From Aquisediminimonas sp031376385 (GTDB lineage: Bacteria; Pseudomonadota; Alphaproteobacteria; Sphingomonadales; Sphingomonadaceae), in the NCBI GenBank assembly GCA_031376385.1, contig JANMDQ010000023.1:62001-126000 (forward strand): a DNA stretch of 64,000 nucleotides, read 5' to 3'. Position 1 is the stretch's first letter. The number at the start of each line of letters is the position of its first letter. The notes under the pieces are model-generated. The model was not told the DNA's origin and did no database searches. It saw only the letters and a list, made by a program, of their open reading frames with translations. A program made the position numbers and the translations under genes. This document shows positions 51,692-61,366 of the stretch, piece after piece.

Positions 51692-52900
51692 CTAAACCAA
51701 TTCGCCTTGCAACAATTTTGGCAAATCGCCGTTGCTGCCGCGCGCTTCGGCCATGAAAAAGGCTTTTAGCGGGGGGATTCGTTGCACTACGCCAAGACCG
51801 AACCGGCGGACGCTGCGCGCGCGGGTGCCGGGGATGCCGAACAAGCGGTTGAGGCCATCCGTCGCGATGGAAACAGACAAAGTGTCAAGGCTGCGCCAGC
51901 GTTGATAACGGGTGAGCAACTGCGCATCGCCAAGGTCCAGCCCCAGCCGCGCGCCTTCAACCAGCACTTGCGTCAGCGCGGCGACATCGCGGTATCCCAG
52001 ATTGACGCCTTGGCCCGCTATGGGGTGAATGCCGTGGGCTGCGTCGCCTGCCAAGACCAGCCGTTTGCCTGTGATTGTAGCGGCGTGGTGGAAACCCAAA
52101 GGATAGGCCGAGCGCGGGGCGGCGGGGGAGAGGTCTCCCAGCACGCCGTCCATCCGCTTGCTGACTTCGGCCATGAACGCGCGATCAGACAGGGCCAAGA
52201 CGCCTGCGGCATCCTTTTCCTTAACTGTCCAGACCAGAGCAGACCGCTTGCCCGACAGCAGAGGCAGAAGCGCGAAGGGGCCATCGGGATAGAAAATCTC
52301 ATGCGCGACGTTTTGATGGTCAACACTGTGATCAAAGGCGGAAATTATGGCGCTGTGATTATACTGCCACTGCGCAATGCTGATGCCAGCGGCGCTGCGG
52401 GTGGGGGAATTGCGGCCTTCAGCAGCGACCAGAAGGGCGCTTGTCAGTGTTTCTCCGCTTTCCAGTGTGACCGTGACGCAGTGGTCGCCTCGGTCGATAC
52501 TGGCGGCTTTATTGGGGATATAAAGGCTGATATGCTCGGCCTCTGCAACCGCTGCGCGCAGGGTTTGGCGCAAGATGCGGTTTTCAATCATGATCCCCAG
52601 CGGCTCCTCCCCATCCGCCACCGTAAAGTCCAACGCTTCTGCTCGAACGCCATCCAGCACCTCAATCCGCCTAATCACAGTCCCGTGAAGTCGCAGCGTT
52701 TCTGCAATGCCCAGCACCTCAAACATACGCCAACTTGCGCTGGCAACCGCACTCGCCCGGCCATCAAAGCCGTCCGCTGTGACGATGTCATTATCCAAAG
52801 GATCTACAATTGCGCAGGTGAGGCCATGCCGATCCAGTGCGAGGCCCAACGCCATGCCAACAAGTCCACCTCCCAGAATGATAACGTTACGTGTGTTCAT
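51692..52900 (-). CDS. UbiH/UbiF/COQ6-family FAD-dependent hydroxylase
   Basis: 402 residues. FAD-binding GGGLVGMALGLALDRHG at the N-terminus, a second motif AEGRNSPTRSAAGI, and LAGDAAHGIHPIAGQGVNLG near residue 290 are the family's marks. It should hydroxylate the ubiquinone ring precursor. The start may be 52900 or 52906 (two residues longer). The start codon lies within a degenerate reading frame that looks like the end of a glutathione S-transferase (see 52897). Confidence 0.9.
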   Translation of the reverse strand: MNTRNVIILGGGLVGMALGLALDRHGLTCAIVDPLDNDIVTADGFDGRASAVASASWRMFEVLGIAETLRLHGTVIRRIEVLDGVRAEALDFTVADGEEPLGIMIENRILRQTLRAAVAEAEHISLYIPNKAASIDRGDHCVTVTLESGETLTSALLVAAEGRNSPTRSAAGISIAQWQYNHSAIISAFDHSVDHQNVAHEIFYPDGPFALLPLLSGKRSALVWTVKEKDAAGVLALSDRAFMAEVSKRMDGVLGDLSPAAPRSAYPLGFHHAATITGKRLVLAGDAAHGIHPIAGQGVNLGYRDVAALTQVLVEGARLGLDLGDAQLLTRYQRWRSLDTLSVSIATDGLNRLFGIPGTRARSVRRFGLGVVQRIPPLKAFFMAEARGSNGDLPKLLQGELV

Positions 52901-53253
52901 GAACATTCATTATCACTCGCGCGCCGGTTTGCCACCCAGCAATAATGTGGATGCGCTGAAGCCTGCCAAGGCATCAACGCCTGCTCAATTGCCTTGGCAC
53001 GCAGATAGGCTGGACGCTTCGTTAGTCGACTGGCGTAGGAAGCAGAATTATTGCACGATAGCAGAGTGTTAAACTGTGTTTCTCAAATCACTTGCGATCC
53101 GAAATGGATGTCCGCCGCTGTACAGCGATCTCCCGCAGTATAGTCCGCCGCGCCGACAGTGGCATCAAGAACGCAGTCGTGCCGCGCTTTTGCCCCCTCA
53201 CCTTTCATTTCAATCCGATAACAACCAATCACAACGGAGCATTCAATAGGTGC
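52897..53253 (-). pseudogene. remnant of a glutathione S-transferase C-terminal domain
   Basis: Minus-strand reading from 53253: YTAGDRCTAADIHFGSQVI, then TGA (53085-53083) where relatives have Trp, then in the same frame SYASRLTKRPAYLRAKAIEQ. Both stretches fit the GST helical domain (AGDRFTAADxYVGSQ; YxxRLxxRPAYxRAxAID). The N-terminal thioredoxin-like half is missing and the frame ends at 52899. It fills the gap between the DUF2807 and UbiH-family genes. Confidence 0.5.
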
Positions 53254-53258
53254 TGACC

Positions 53259-53963
53259 CTAATTAGCAGGATTCCCACAGATCACTTCACCGCCACCAAC
53301 ATTGGCGACTGTGCATGCAGGTGAGCCGAATATTGTAACATCACCATCGCCACTAGCCTGAATCGTGGTGGCTTTTACGGCGGAAATCTCTGTCTGTCCT
53401 GCGCTGCTGGCGGAAAGTGTTAGAGCCGTCGCAATCAGACCGCTGCCCGCGATTGTGCCTGACCCTTCAGTTGAAACTTGGGCATTGAGGGCCTTACCCA
53501 CCAGCGTCAAACTCCCGCTGCCCAGCAGATTGGCGAACAGACGGTCTGTCTCAACGGCCAAAACGGAAAGTGTGCCGCTACCTGCTAAGGCCACGCGCAC
53601 CAATTGCGCCCGCATTTTGGATATGGTCAGCTTCCCGCTTCCTCGCAGCGCAGCTTCGCGAAGTGTCGGCACGGTCACGCGGATAATCGGTACGCTGGTC
53701 TTGGCACCAGGCCATCCGCCCCATCCGCCAGACCCTGCACCGATTTTCAGTGTACGTCCGCGCATTCCTATGACAAGCCCATCAAGTGCGCGAGCTTCTC
53801 CTGTGGCACGGGCGCTTGGACCCTTGCCAGTGTCCACGACCACAATGAATGGCCCGGTGACATCGATCCGCTCAAAGTCAGAAACAGTGTAGCTCCGCTC
53901 TGCCGCCGCGACTGGTGTCGCAGAGGTCAGAAGCAGGGCAATCAGTACAGCCCTAGGGGCCAC
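53259..53963 (-). CDS. DUF2807 head-GIN domain exported protein
   Basis: 234 residues. Signal peptide ending PVAAAER, then FERIDVTGPFIVVVDTG and a series of Gly/Ser beta-strand repeats (LRGSGKLTISKM, LAGSGTLSVLAV, LGSGSLTLVGK, GSGTIAGSG) typical of DUF2807 auto-adhesin-like beta-solenoids. It is exported to the envelope; function unknown. A carD gene ends 6 bp from its start on the same strand. Confidence 0.83.
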   Translation of the reverse strand: MAPRAVLIALLLTSATPVAAAERSYTVSDFERIDVTGPFIVVVDTGKGPSARATGEARALDGLVIGMRGRTLKIGAGSGGWGGWPGAKTSVPIIRVTVPTLREAALRGSGKLTISKMRAQLVRVALAGSGTLSVLAVETDRLFANLLGSGSLTLVGKALNAQVSTEGSGTIAGSGLIATALTLSASSAGQTEISAVKATTIQASGDGDVTIFGSPACTVANVGGGEVICGNPAN

Positions 53964-53969
53964 GCTGAT

Positions 53970-54497
53970 TCAGGCCGCCGTCTTGGTGAAGGCAGGTGCA
54001 TATTTGCGCAGGATATCAAGGATCTTCTCAGCTGCAGCCTTTTCATCCGTCTGTTCAACAGCGGCAAGTTCGCGGGCCAGGCGACTGGTTGCCGCTTCAA
54101 AAATCTGCCGTTCGGAATAGCTTTGCTCTGGCGCGTCTTCAGGGCGAAACAAATCGCGGACCACTTCTGCGATGGAGACCAGTTCACCCGAATTGATCTT
54201 GGCTTCATATTCTTGCGCACGGCGTGACCACATGGTGCGTTTGATCTTCGGCTTGCCGCGCAGCGTGATCATGGCCTCTTGCATGGTCTTATCTGACGAA
54301 AGCTTGCGCATCCCGACCGATTCCACCTTGTTAGTAGGCACCCGGAGCGTCATTTTTTCTTTTTCAAAGCGCAGCACATAAAGTTCCAGCGCCATGCCAG
54401 CAATTTCCTGACTTTGTAATTCAATCACGCGGCCAACGCCGTGCTTTGGGTAAACAACATAATCGCCAACGTCGAAAAATGGTGCGGCTTCGGTCAT
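53970..54497 (-). CDS. carD: CarD-family transcriptional regulator
   Basis: 175 residues from the ATG at 54497. The RNA-polymerase-interacting domain has DVGDYVVYPKHGVGRVIELQ and LRVPTNKVESVGMRKL; the C-terminal part is helical (MWSRRAQEYEAKINSGELVS). CarD contacts RNA polymerase beta and stabilises open complexes at rRNA and other promoters. The order CarD, FdxA, S4 protein, SUV3 helicase is typical of this bacterial group. Confidence 0.94.
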   Translation of the reverse strand: MTEAAPFFDVGDYVVYPKHGVGRVIELQSQEIAGMALELYVLRFEKEKMTLRVPTNKVESVGMRKLSSDKTMQEAMITLRGKPKIKRTMWSRRAQEYEAKINSGELVSIAEVVRDLFRPEDAPEQSYSERQIFEAATSRLARELAAVEQTDEKAAAEKILDILRKYAPAFTKTAA

Positions 54498-54707
54498 GAA
54501 ATACGGCCCTTTCTTAGTCTTGTTGCCAGCGCCGCCTGCCCGTTCAAACAACCGGCAAGCGCGCAGTTACGCGGCAAAATGTGAGAATTTCCCCTCGAGA
54601 GCGCGGGACTGCGCCTCCTCAATCGCGAAGACCGTAACAGATTCGCAACAAAAATGCCACCCCCGGTTCATTTGTTACGCCGAGGACAAGCAATTAATTG
54701 AAGAAAC

Positions 54708-55049
54708 TCAGTCGCCCGTACCAGGTTCAGCCGAGAAATATTTATCAAACTTGCCTTCAACGCCCTTGTGATCATCCGCGTCTGCAGGCGTCTGATCATT
54801 CTTGCGCGTTACGTTTGGCCATGACGCTGAATAGGTGTTGTTGAGCTCCAGCCATTTTTCGAGGCCGCCTTCGGTGTCTGGAAGGATAGCTTCGGCCGGA
54901 CATTCAGGCTCGCACACGCCGCAATCAATGCACTCGCTTGGATTGATGACGAGCATATTGTCGCCCTCATAAAAGCAATCCACTGGGCAGACTTCTACAC
55001 AGTCCATATATTTGCACTTAATGCAGGCCTCAGTGACGACGTAAGTCAT
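54708..55049 (-). CDS. fdxA: 7Fe ferredoxin FdxA
   Basis: 113 residues. Two cluster motifs: CIKCKYMDCVEVCPVDCF and CIDCGVCEPECP, arranged for one [3Fe-4S] and one [4Fe-4S] cluster, with the C-terminal tail of FdxA type (GGLEKWLELNNTYSASWPN). It is a low-potential electron carrier in the cytoplasm. It precedes carD by 210 bp. Confidence 0.95.
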   Translation of the reverse strand: MTYVVTEACIKCKYMDCVEVCPVDCFYEGDNMLVINPSECIDCGVCEPECPAEAILPDTEGGLEKWLELNNTYSASWPNVTRKNDQTPADADDHKGVEGKFDKYFSAEPGTGD

Positions 55050-55081
55050 GCGCGGTATCCTCTTTTCTTGATGCAGTGCGA

Positions 55082-55375
55082 TTAGATTCTGGCGTCGCCC
55101 ACGTCAATCACTTGTGGACTCACTATTTCGATATAGCAGGATAGCGCTTCTTGGGGCGGACCGCGCCGGGCTGGGAGCGTCACCACTTCAATCACGCGAA
55201 ACTGGCCGTGGGCGGTAAGGGTCAAAATCTGGCCGGAGCGAATGGTCAAGTGCTGGTTTGCAATACGCTCCCCATCAAGGCGCACATGCCCTGCTTCAAT
55301 CATCCCTTGCGCAATCGACCGGCTTTTCGCGAGCCGCGCGAAGCAAAGGAACTTGTCGATCCGCAGCTTAGTCAT
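55082..55375 (-). CDS. S4-domain RNA-binding protein (Hsp15-like)
   Basis: 97 residues with an S4 domain: LRIDKFLCFARLAKSRSIAQ, IEAGHVRLDGERI and GQILTLTAHGQFRVIEV. Hsp15-type proteins bind stalled large ribosomal subunits. The start overlaps the SUV3 helicase stop as ATGA, so it is coupled to it, linking both to RNA handling. Confidence 0.92.
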   Translation of the reverse strand: MTKLRIDKFLCFARLAKSRSIAQGMIEAGHVRLDGERIANQHLTIRSGQILTLTAHGQFRVIEVVTLPARRGPPQEALSCYIEIVSPQVIDVGDARI

Positions 55376-57876
55376 GCAGTCGCTTTGCTATTCGAACGAA
55401 TTGGATGCTGCTGGCGTGGTTGGGAGGCGCGGCGACGCAATCCAATCCAGCGCCAAGCAGGCGAGTCTGGGCCGCCAAAGGGCGCAAAGCCCAGTTCCCG
55501 CATCACGCGACTGAGAGTTTCACCGCCCACACCAAGCGAGTTTGCCAAATGCATGTCTGGTTCAAACGCCGCGCCGCCTCTGCGCTGATCATGGATTTTA
55601 AGCGCGATCCGTTCCAGCAGATCGAACCGCAACATCTGACCTCCAAATTGGAAATATCCTGCTTGGGCGGCTGCCCTGGCCAGGTCTGCACTAGGGCGGT
55701 CCAGCAAACCCAGACCCGGCATCGGCACGGGCGGTAACGGCGCTCCAGAACGGATAGCCTCCAACGCCAGCCGCAGGCTCATAGCCGCAGGTTTAAGGAG
55801 AGCGGGGTGGAAAAGGCTCAAGCTGCCAATGGAGATGCCAAGGCCGCGAATGAATTTGCGCTCTTGTGGGGTCAATGGCTGCAGCCTGTCGTCAAGCGCC
55901 CGGCGCAAAATCACTCCTCCGGCTTCGGCAATCGGGGCGAGCGTCGCTCGCAGGGCAGGGGTCGTAGAGGGAGAAAAAGCCGCGTCGGTGATCTGCTGTA
56001 AAGCGCGCAGCCGCTGCGCAATGTAATCGCTCAAGAATAGGGCCAATCGCGCCCGGATGGCTTCGCGGGTTGGCACCTCCAGTCGCGCTACTGATGCGTC
56101 CAATTCCAGTTCGGGCTTCAGCAAGGCCCGCCCGCGCTTAAGCGTCGCTACGATACCGCCCCGCCAGCGCAATTCTGGTTTGCCGCCAACCTCCAGCCGC
56201 AATTCAATAACCTCATCGCGTGCGCCGCAAATCGCCTCAGCCCGCCGTGCCAACTCAGCAGGAATTGAAGCTTCGGCAGCGGCCAGAAACTTCTTCCGTT
56301 CCCCACTGCGCGCGTCCATCGCGGCAGCAAAGCGGAAACCGGTTAGCGTGCCGACGGGCTCATCCAGCATCGTGACATCACCTGCATCGGAAACGGCAAA
56401 GTCACCAGGCTGTGCATTGGGCCCGCGCTGGCGCAGCAAAAGCGATGTGCGCCGGTCCACAAATCTCTCGATCAATTGACGGTGAAGTGCATCGGACAGC
56501 TTCTCCTCGACTTCCCGCGTGCGGCCTATCCAATGTGTTGGATCATCCAGCCAATCGGCGCGGTTGGCAATATAAGTCCATGTGCGAATGGAGGCCAAGC
56601 GGCTGGACAGGGCCGGGATATTGCCCTGCACACTATCAAGCCGTGCGACTTCATCTGCAATCAATTGAGTGGGAATACGGCCACGCCCCGTTCCCAAATG
56701 CAGGAATAGCCGCGATACTAATCGCGCATGGAAATCCGGCCCAGTGCTTCGGAAATCGGGTAAGCCACATGCGTCCCAAAGCCGCTTGGTCATGGCAGGT
56801 CCGTTGACCAATGCCGTGACAGCCTGGTCGCTCATTAGATCGCGCAATACCGTGTGATCTTCAGCCTGCGGCGCAGGGCGCAACGCGCTATGGTCGGGCG
56901 GCGTTTCAAGCGAGTCGATCAGTGCCTCTGGCGATGTGAAATCTAGGTCTGCGTTGCGCCAGAATAGATGGTTGAGTGGAGGGAAGCGGTGTTCTTCAAT
57001 ACGTTCGATGTCGATTTCTGAAAATTCAGGCGGTTCGCCTGACGTCACAGCCACACCAAAAGTGCCATCGCGCTGATGCCGCCCCGCGCGCCCTGCGATC
57101 TGCGCCATTTCTGGAAGCGTTAGCCGCCTGCGCCTAGAGCCATCAAATTTGGATAACCCCGCAAAGGCGACATGGCCAATGTCCATGTTCAGGCCCATGC
57201 CAATCGCGTCTGTTGCGACGATATAGTCGACTTCACCTGCCTGATACATCGCGACTTGGGCGTTGCGGGTGCGGGGTGAGAGATTGCCCATAACAATCGC
57301 CGCCCCGCCATTATGGCGCCGGACAAGTTCTGCGATGGCGTAAACATCATCAGCGGAAAAGGCGATGATGGCTGTGCGCGGTGGCAGGCGGGATATCTTC
57401 TTTGGGGCCGAATAAGAAAGTTTGGAAAAGCGCGGGCGGGAAATGATCTCCGCCTCCGGCAACAGTGCGCGCACAACAGGCTTTAGGCTCGCCGAACCCA
57501 GGATCACAGTTTCTTCGCGACCCCGTACGTTCAGCAACCGGTCTGTAAACACATGGCCCCGATCAGGGTCCGTACCCAACTGGGCTTCATCCAGCCCCAC
57601 AAACGCTACATCGCGGTCCAGCGGCATCGACTCCACGGTAGACAATATCCAGCGGGCGCCTTGCGGCATGATGCGTTCTTCGCCTGTAATCAGCCCGACA
57701 CTCGCTTCGCCTTTGATCGCGACCACGCGGTCATAAATTTCGCGGGCCAGAAGCCGAAGGGGGAAGCCTATGATCCCGCTGGAATGAGCGCAAAGTCGTT
57801 CAACGGCATAATGGGTTTTGCCGGTATTGGTCGGGCCAAGGATCGCTTTGATCCCAAACGAATGGTTCTGGGCCAT
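55372..57876 (-). CDS. SUV3-like DExH-box RNA helicase
   Basis: 834 residues from the ATG at 57876; the frame opens at 57945 with no better site. Helicase core: Walker A GPTNTGKTHYAV at about residue 14, motif II DEAQ in VGLDEAQLGTDP, GSASLK, DAIGMGLNMDIGHVAF and motif VI AQIAGRAGRHQRDG. The C-terminal half is the bacterial SUV3 extension. The mitochondrial homologue unwinds RNA for decay. Coupled with the S4 gene. Confidence 0.92.
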   Translation of the reverse strand: MAQNHSFGIKAILGPTNTGKTHYAVERLCAHSSGIIGFPLRLLAREIYDRVVAIKGEASVGLITGEERIMPQGARWILSTVESMPLDRDVAFVGLDEAQLGTDPDRGHVFTDRLLNVRGREETVILGSASLKPVVRALLPEAEIISRPRFSKLSYSAPKKISRLPPRTAIIAFSADDVYAIAELVRRHNGGAAIVMGNLSPRTRNAQVAMYQAGEVDYIVATDAIGMGLNMDIGHVAFAGLSKFDGSRRRRLTLPEMAQIAGRAGRHQRDGTFGVAVTSGEPPEFSEIDIERIEEHRFPPLNHLFWRNADLDFTSPEALIDSLETPPDHSALRPAPQAEDHTVLRDLMSDQAVTALVNGPAMTKRLWDACGLPDFRSTGPDFHARLVSRLFLHLGTGRGRIPTQLIADEVARLDSVQGNIPALSSRLASIRTWTYIANRADWLDDPTHWIGRTREVEEKLSDALHRQLIERFVDRRTSLLLRQRGPNAQPGDFAVSDAGDVTMLDEPVGTLTGFRFAAAMDARSGERKKFLAAAEASIPAELARRAEAICGARDEVIELRLEVGGKPELRWRGGIVATLKRGRALLKPELELDASVARLEVPTREAIRARLALFLSDYIAQRLRALQQITDAAFSPSTTPALRATLAPIAEAGGVILRRALDDRLQPLTPQERKFIRGLGISIGSLSLFHPALLKPAAMSLRLALEAIRSGAPLPPVPMPGLGLLDRPSADLARAAAQAGYFQFGGQMLRFDLLERIALKIHDQRRGGAAFEPDMHLANSLGVGGETLSRVMRELGFAPFGGPDSPAWRWIGLRRRASQPRQQHPIRSNSKATA

Positions 57877-58000
57877 ATTGGTGACATTTGGCGAGGTGTC
57901 GGCAGGAGTGCAATACCGCCTTACCGGACACCTGCCACAAACCACGGTTTGGCGCAGATTAGCCGCAAATTTCCGTTTCTTTGTTTGACATTAACCTTTC

Positions 58001-59563
58001 TTGTCCACAGGTGACGGGGAACCGAAGAAAGCGTTTTGGCGCGAGCATCTTCAAAAATGGGTCATCCGCGCTTTGTATAGACGTAGCGAATTTGGACTGA
58101 ATGGCGGCGCAGGTGTTGCCGCGCTGTCGGTTGGCCAGATGGTTAACCAGCCTAAAGCTGCTCTTTCCTTTCGTGCTCGACTTGAATCGACCTTGGATGC
58201 AATCCGGCAAGCGGACTTGGCCCCAGATTTAGGTGCTGGTATCGGGTCGCTCCGCTGGTGGCGCGGCCTAGCGACATGTACATTACTGTGCACGACAGCC
58301 GTCATTTTGATACCGAGTTTTCAGCCGCTTCGCGATACCGCCCCAGCCCCCGCTTCGGGTGACGCTTGGGAAGAGACACGCGCACAAACGATAGCGCCAT
58401 TGGCGTGGGGCGGCGACACCGGCAGACGGATGGCCGCCAATGATATGGTCGCGCCGCTCGGCGACACTCCCGACCGCCCAACTCTCTCTTTAACGGCAAC
58501 TCTTGGCCAGGGTGATGGCTTCACGCGCGTATTGGAACGGGCTGGTGTCGGCGGGGCGGAGGCGCGTTCGGTGTCAAATATGGTTGCTAACGCTTTGCCG
58601 CTTGATGAGATTCAACCGGGCACAGTCATTGACCTGACCTTGGGGCGCCGCACAAGCAAAACATCGGCCCGTGCCCTCGACGCATTGCGGTTTCGGGCAC
58701 GGATTGACCTGTCACTGATGCTGCAACGGTCGGGCGACCAACTGAATCTTGTTCGGATTCCGATTGCGGTCAATCGCACGCCTCTTAGGATCCAGGGCAA
58801 CGTAGGCTCTAGTCTCTACCGATCGGCGCGTGCTGCCGGTGTTCCTGCCAAAGCGGTTGAGACCTATATCAAAGCAATTGCTTCAAAGCTCTCTTTTGAA
58901 CGAGATGTTGATACCTCTTCGCGCTTTGACATCATTGTGGAACAAGCGCGCGCCGAAACTGGCGAAGTTGAACATGGCAAGCTACTTTATGCAGGCATGG
59001 TGCGCGGCGATCGGAAAACGGAATTGCAGCAGTGGACGATTGGCGGGCGTACCGAATGGTTTGAGGCTTCAGGTGTGGGGCAAAAGCGTGGCGGAATGAC
59101 CTCCCCTGTGGCTGGCGCGCGCGTCACTTCGGGCTTTGGACGGCGCTTCCACCCGATCTTGGGCTATTCTAGAATGCACAATGGCGTTGATTTTGGCGCT
59201 GCCCACGGCACCCCAATCCGGGCTGTTACTGACGGATTGGTTGCCTTTGCTGGCCGTAGCGGTGGATATGGCAATCAAATTCGCCTCAATCACGGCAGCA
59301 ATTTTGGATCAAGCTACTCGCATCTCAGCCGCTTTGCCATCCGGCCCGGGGACCGGGTATTGCAGGGCGAAGTGATTGGCTATGTTGGCACTACCGGGCT
59401 GTCTACAGGGCCACACCTGCACTTTGAGGTGTACCGCGGCGGTCGTGCCGTCAATCCAAAGAGCGTCAGTTTTGAGAGCAGCTCGCTCTTGGGTGGCGCC
59501 GAGTTGAAGGCTTTCCGTGACCGGCTAGCAGGGTTGAAGTCAATCCCCATCACCGGACGGTAA
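58001..59563 (+). CDS. M23-family metallopeptidase, membrane-anchored
   Basis: 520 residues, TTG start. About 30-90 are cytoplasmic, then one membrane segment (CTLLCTTAVILIPSF), a long periplasmic region, and a C-terminal M23 domain: MHNGVDFGAAHGTPIRAVTD (HxxxD) and GPHLHFEVYRGG (HxH). It cleaves peptidoglycan crosslinks or activates amidases, probably in cell division. No divisome genes are adjacent. It is divergent from the SUV3 helicase. Confidence 0.88.
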   Translation: MSTGDGEPKKAFWREHLQKWVIRALYRRSEFGLNGGAGVAALSVGQMVNQPKAALSFRARLESTLDAIRQADLAPDLGAGIGSLRWWRGLATCTLLCTTAVILIPSFQPLRDTAPAPASGDAWEETRAQTIAPLAWGGDTGRRMAANDMVAPLGDTPDRPTLSLTATLGQGDGFTRVLERAGVGGAEARSVSNMVANALPLDEIQPGTVIDLTLGRRTSKTSARALDALRFRARIDLSLMLQRSGDQLNLVRIPIAVNRTPLRIQGNVGSSLYRSARAAGVPAKAVETYIKAIASKLSFERDVDTSSRFDIIVEQARAETGEVEHGKLLYAGMVRGDRKTELQQWTIGGRTEWFEASGVGQKRGGMTSPVAGARVTSGFGRRFHPILGYSRMHNGVDFGAAHGTPIRAVTDGLVAFAGRSGGYGNQIRLNHGSNFGSSYSHLSRFAIRPGDRVLQGEVIGYVGTTGLSTGPHLHFEVYRGGRAVNPKSVSFESSSLLGGAELKAFRDRLAGLKSIPITGR

Positions 59564-59590
59564 AATTCAGAGTCGGCATAAGCTCAAACC

Positions 59591-61297
59591 CTACCGCCCC
59601 TGCGTTCTCCAACGCAAAACGACACGTTTGATAGCTTCTTCTTCACCACCACTCTGACGCCATAGTTCTGAAAAGAGCGGATCGCTAGATGCCGGGCGAC
59701 GACTTTCATGAAGCGTATCGAGCGCCACGCGGATCGGAATCGTCACGCCCTCGCCACATATAATGCACTCGCGGTTCCGCAAGGACGGGATTGTATCCAG
59801 AAAGCCGCGCGCCCCCTCTGGCATGGCAGAGCGCACATAGGCTTGGTCACGTTCATTGTTCAGGCGCATAGCGATGATGGTGCCGCACTGGGACAAGACG
59901 CCTTCGGCCAAATCAGAAGGACGCTGCGTGATAAGACCAAGAGAAACACCGTATTTTCGGCCTTCCTTAGCTATGCGCTCCAAAATCTTGCGCACAGCGA
60001 CTCCTGTCGTCACGCGGTCTGACGGAATATAGCGGTGAGCCTCCTCACAAACGAGCAAGATCGGGCGTTGCACTTCGGACCGGGACCAGATGGCATAGTC
60101 AAATACCATTCGGCTGAGCACAGCGACCACCACCGACGTGATTTCGGAAGGGACGCCAGACACATCAATGATAGAGATTGGCTTGCCATCACCGGGCAGA
60201 CGGAAAATGCGGGCCAAGAAACTCGCCATACTATCGGCAACCATCATACCCGAGAACATGAAACTATACCGCGGGTCCGCCTTAATTTCCTCGATCTTTG
60301 ATTTAAGCCTCATGTAAGGCGCTGTGTCTGTCGCTTTGTCCAACCTGCCCATTTCTGCCGAGATAGACGTCGTCAGATCTGACAGGAGATAGGGGACAGG
60401 TGAATCAATCGTCAGTTTAGAAATATTTTCGGCAACACGGCTCTTGGACCTGGCAGTCAGCAGACATTTTGACAGAATATCCTCATCCGTCTGGCGTTCA
60501 CTGCCTTCAGAGGTGATCAGAACCTCACATAATTCCTGAAAATTGAGGAGCCAATAGGGCATAGCGAGGTTGGACACGTCGAAGAGCGCCCCATTCTGTT
60601 TGAAAGCTGCTGAATATTCGCCGTGGGGATCGATCATTACAATGTGACCCTCAGGCGCCATGTCACAAATCTTATGCAGGATTAATGCGGCAGATGTCGA
60701 TTTACCTGTGCCCGTTGATCCCAGAAGCGCAAAATGCTTGCCCAGGAAAGCGTCGACATAAATGGTCGCTCGCACGTCAGTCGTCGGATAGACTGTGCCA
60801 ACGTCAATGAATGCACGGTCATCCGCAGCGTAGAGCTGCTGCATATCTTCTGATGCCGTCGCGTAAACAATGTGGCCGGGCATGGGGTAACGCGTGACGC
60901 CGCGTCGGAAACTGTAAATGCGGCCGGTCAGGCGCTCTTCATCCCCTTCGCCCATGAAATCGATGGCAGCAATCATCAGTTGAGGATTGTCGGGAACCGA
61001 TTCAAGCGTTCGGATATTGGCGACCAGCCATGTGGCATTGACCTTGATCTTAACGAGACTGCCGACTTGCCCGCACATCGCAAGGCAAGTATCTTTGTTG
61101 TCCGTCATTGGCGTGATTTGGCTTTTGTCGAGAAGCAGGCGTGATGATGATCCTGCAATGTCCAAAACCCGCCCAATTTGCTGCGCGTTAAACCCGTGGG
61201 CCTGCCCCTGTTCAGGTGCGCGCATTACTGGAATAGTGGGGTTTGCAGCGTCTGAGAGAGCCGTTTGAAAGCCTTTATATCCAGCCAGATCGTTCAC
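59591..61297 (-). CDS. HerA-like (DUF87) hexameric ATPase
   Basis: 568 residues. An N-terminal barrel (about 1-170, FNAQQIGRVLDIAGSSSRLL) precedes the RecA-like ATPase: Walker A GSTGTGKS at 193-200, MIDPHGEYSAAFK, Walker B LVCEEAHRYIP and the arginine-finger region LITQRPSDLAEGVL. HerA motors translocate DNA, usually with NurA nuclease or a SIR2, nuclease or other effector. No such partner is adjacent: the neighbours are an M23 peptidase and a TIGR02186 protein. A solitary housekeeping HerA-like ATPase of sphingomonads is the simplest reading. Confidence 0.86.
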   Translation of the reverse strand: MNDLAGYKGFQTALSDAANPTIPVMRAPEQGQAHGFNAQQIGRVLDIAGSSSRLLLDKSQITPMTDNKDTCLAMCGQVGSLVKIKVNATWLVANIRTLESVPDNPQLMIAAIDFMGEGDEERLTGRIYSFRRGVTRYPMPGHIVYATASEDMQQLYAADDRAFIDVGTVYPTTDVRATIYVDAFLGKHFALLGSTGTGKSTSAALILHKICDMAPEGHIVMIDPHGEYSAAFKQNGALFDVSNLAMPYWLLNFQELCEVLITSEGSERQTDEDILSKCLLTARSKSRVAENISKLTIDSPVPYLLSDLTTSISAEMGRLDKATDTAPYMRLKSKIEEIKADPRYSFMFSGMMVADSMASFLARIFRLPGDGKPISIIDVSGVPSEITSVVVAVLSRMVFDYAIWSRSEVQRPILLVCEEAHRYIPSDRVTTGVAVRKILERIAKEGRKYGVSLGLITQRPSDLAEGVLSQCGTIIAMRLNNERDQAYVRSAMPEGARGFLDTIPSLRNRECIICGEGVTIPIRVALDTLHESRRPASSDPLFSELWRQSGGEEEAIKRVVLRWRTQGR

Positions 61298-61366
61298 GGG
61301 GTCTTCTCCACCAAATTAAGTGAGGAAACCGCTAGTGCAAAATGGTTAATTTTTGGAGACTTTGGT

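Noticed and set aside
51782..52945. 387-residue plus-strand frame opposite the UbiH-family gene
   Set aside because: It is antisense to a clear FAD hydroxylase with full motifs, is Cys/Gln/Arg-rich and has no recognisable family; its length reflects codon bias of the real gene.
59591..61297. HerA-based anti-phage defence system
   Set aside because: No nuclease, SIR2 or DUF4297-type partner adjoins the ATPase, so a defence call is not supported; retained only as a question.
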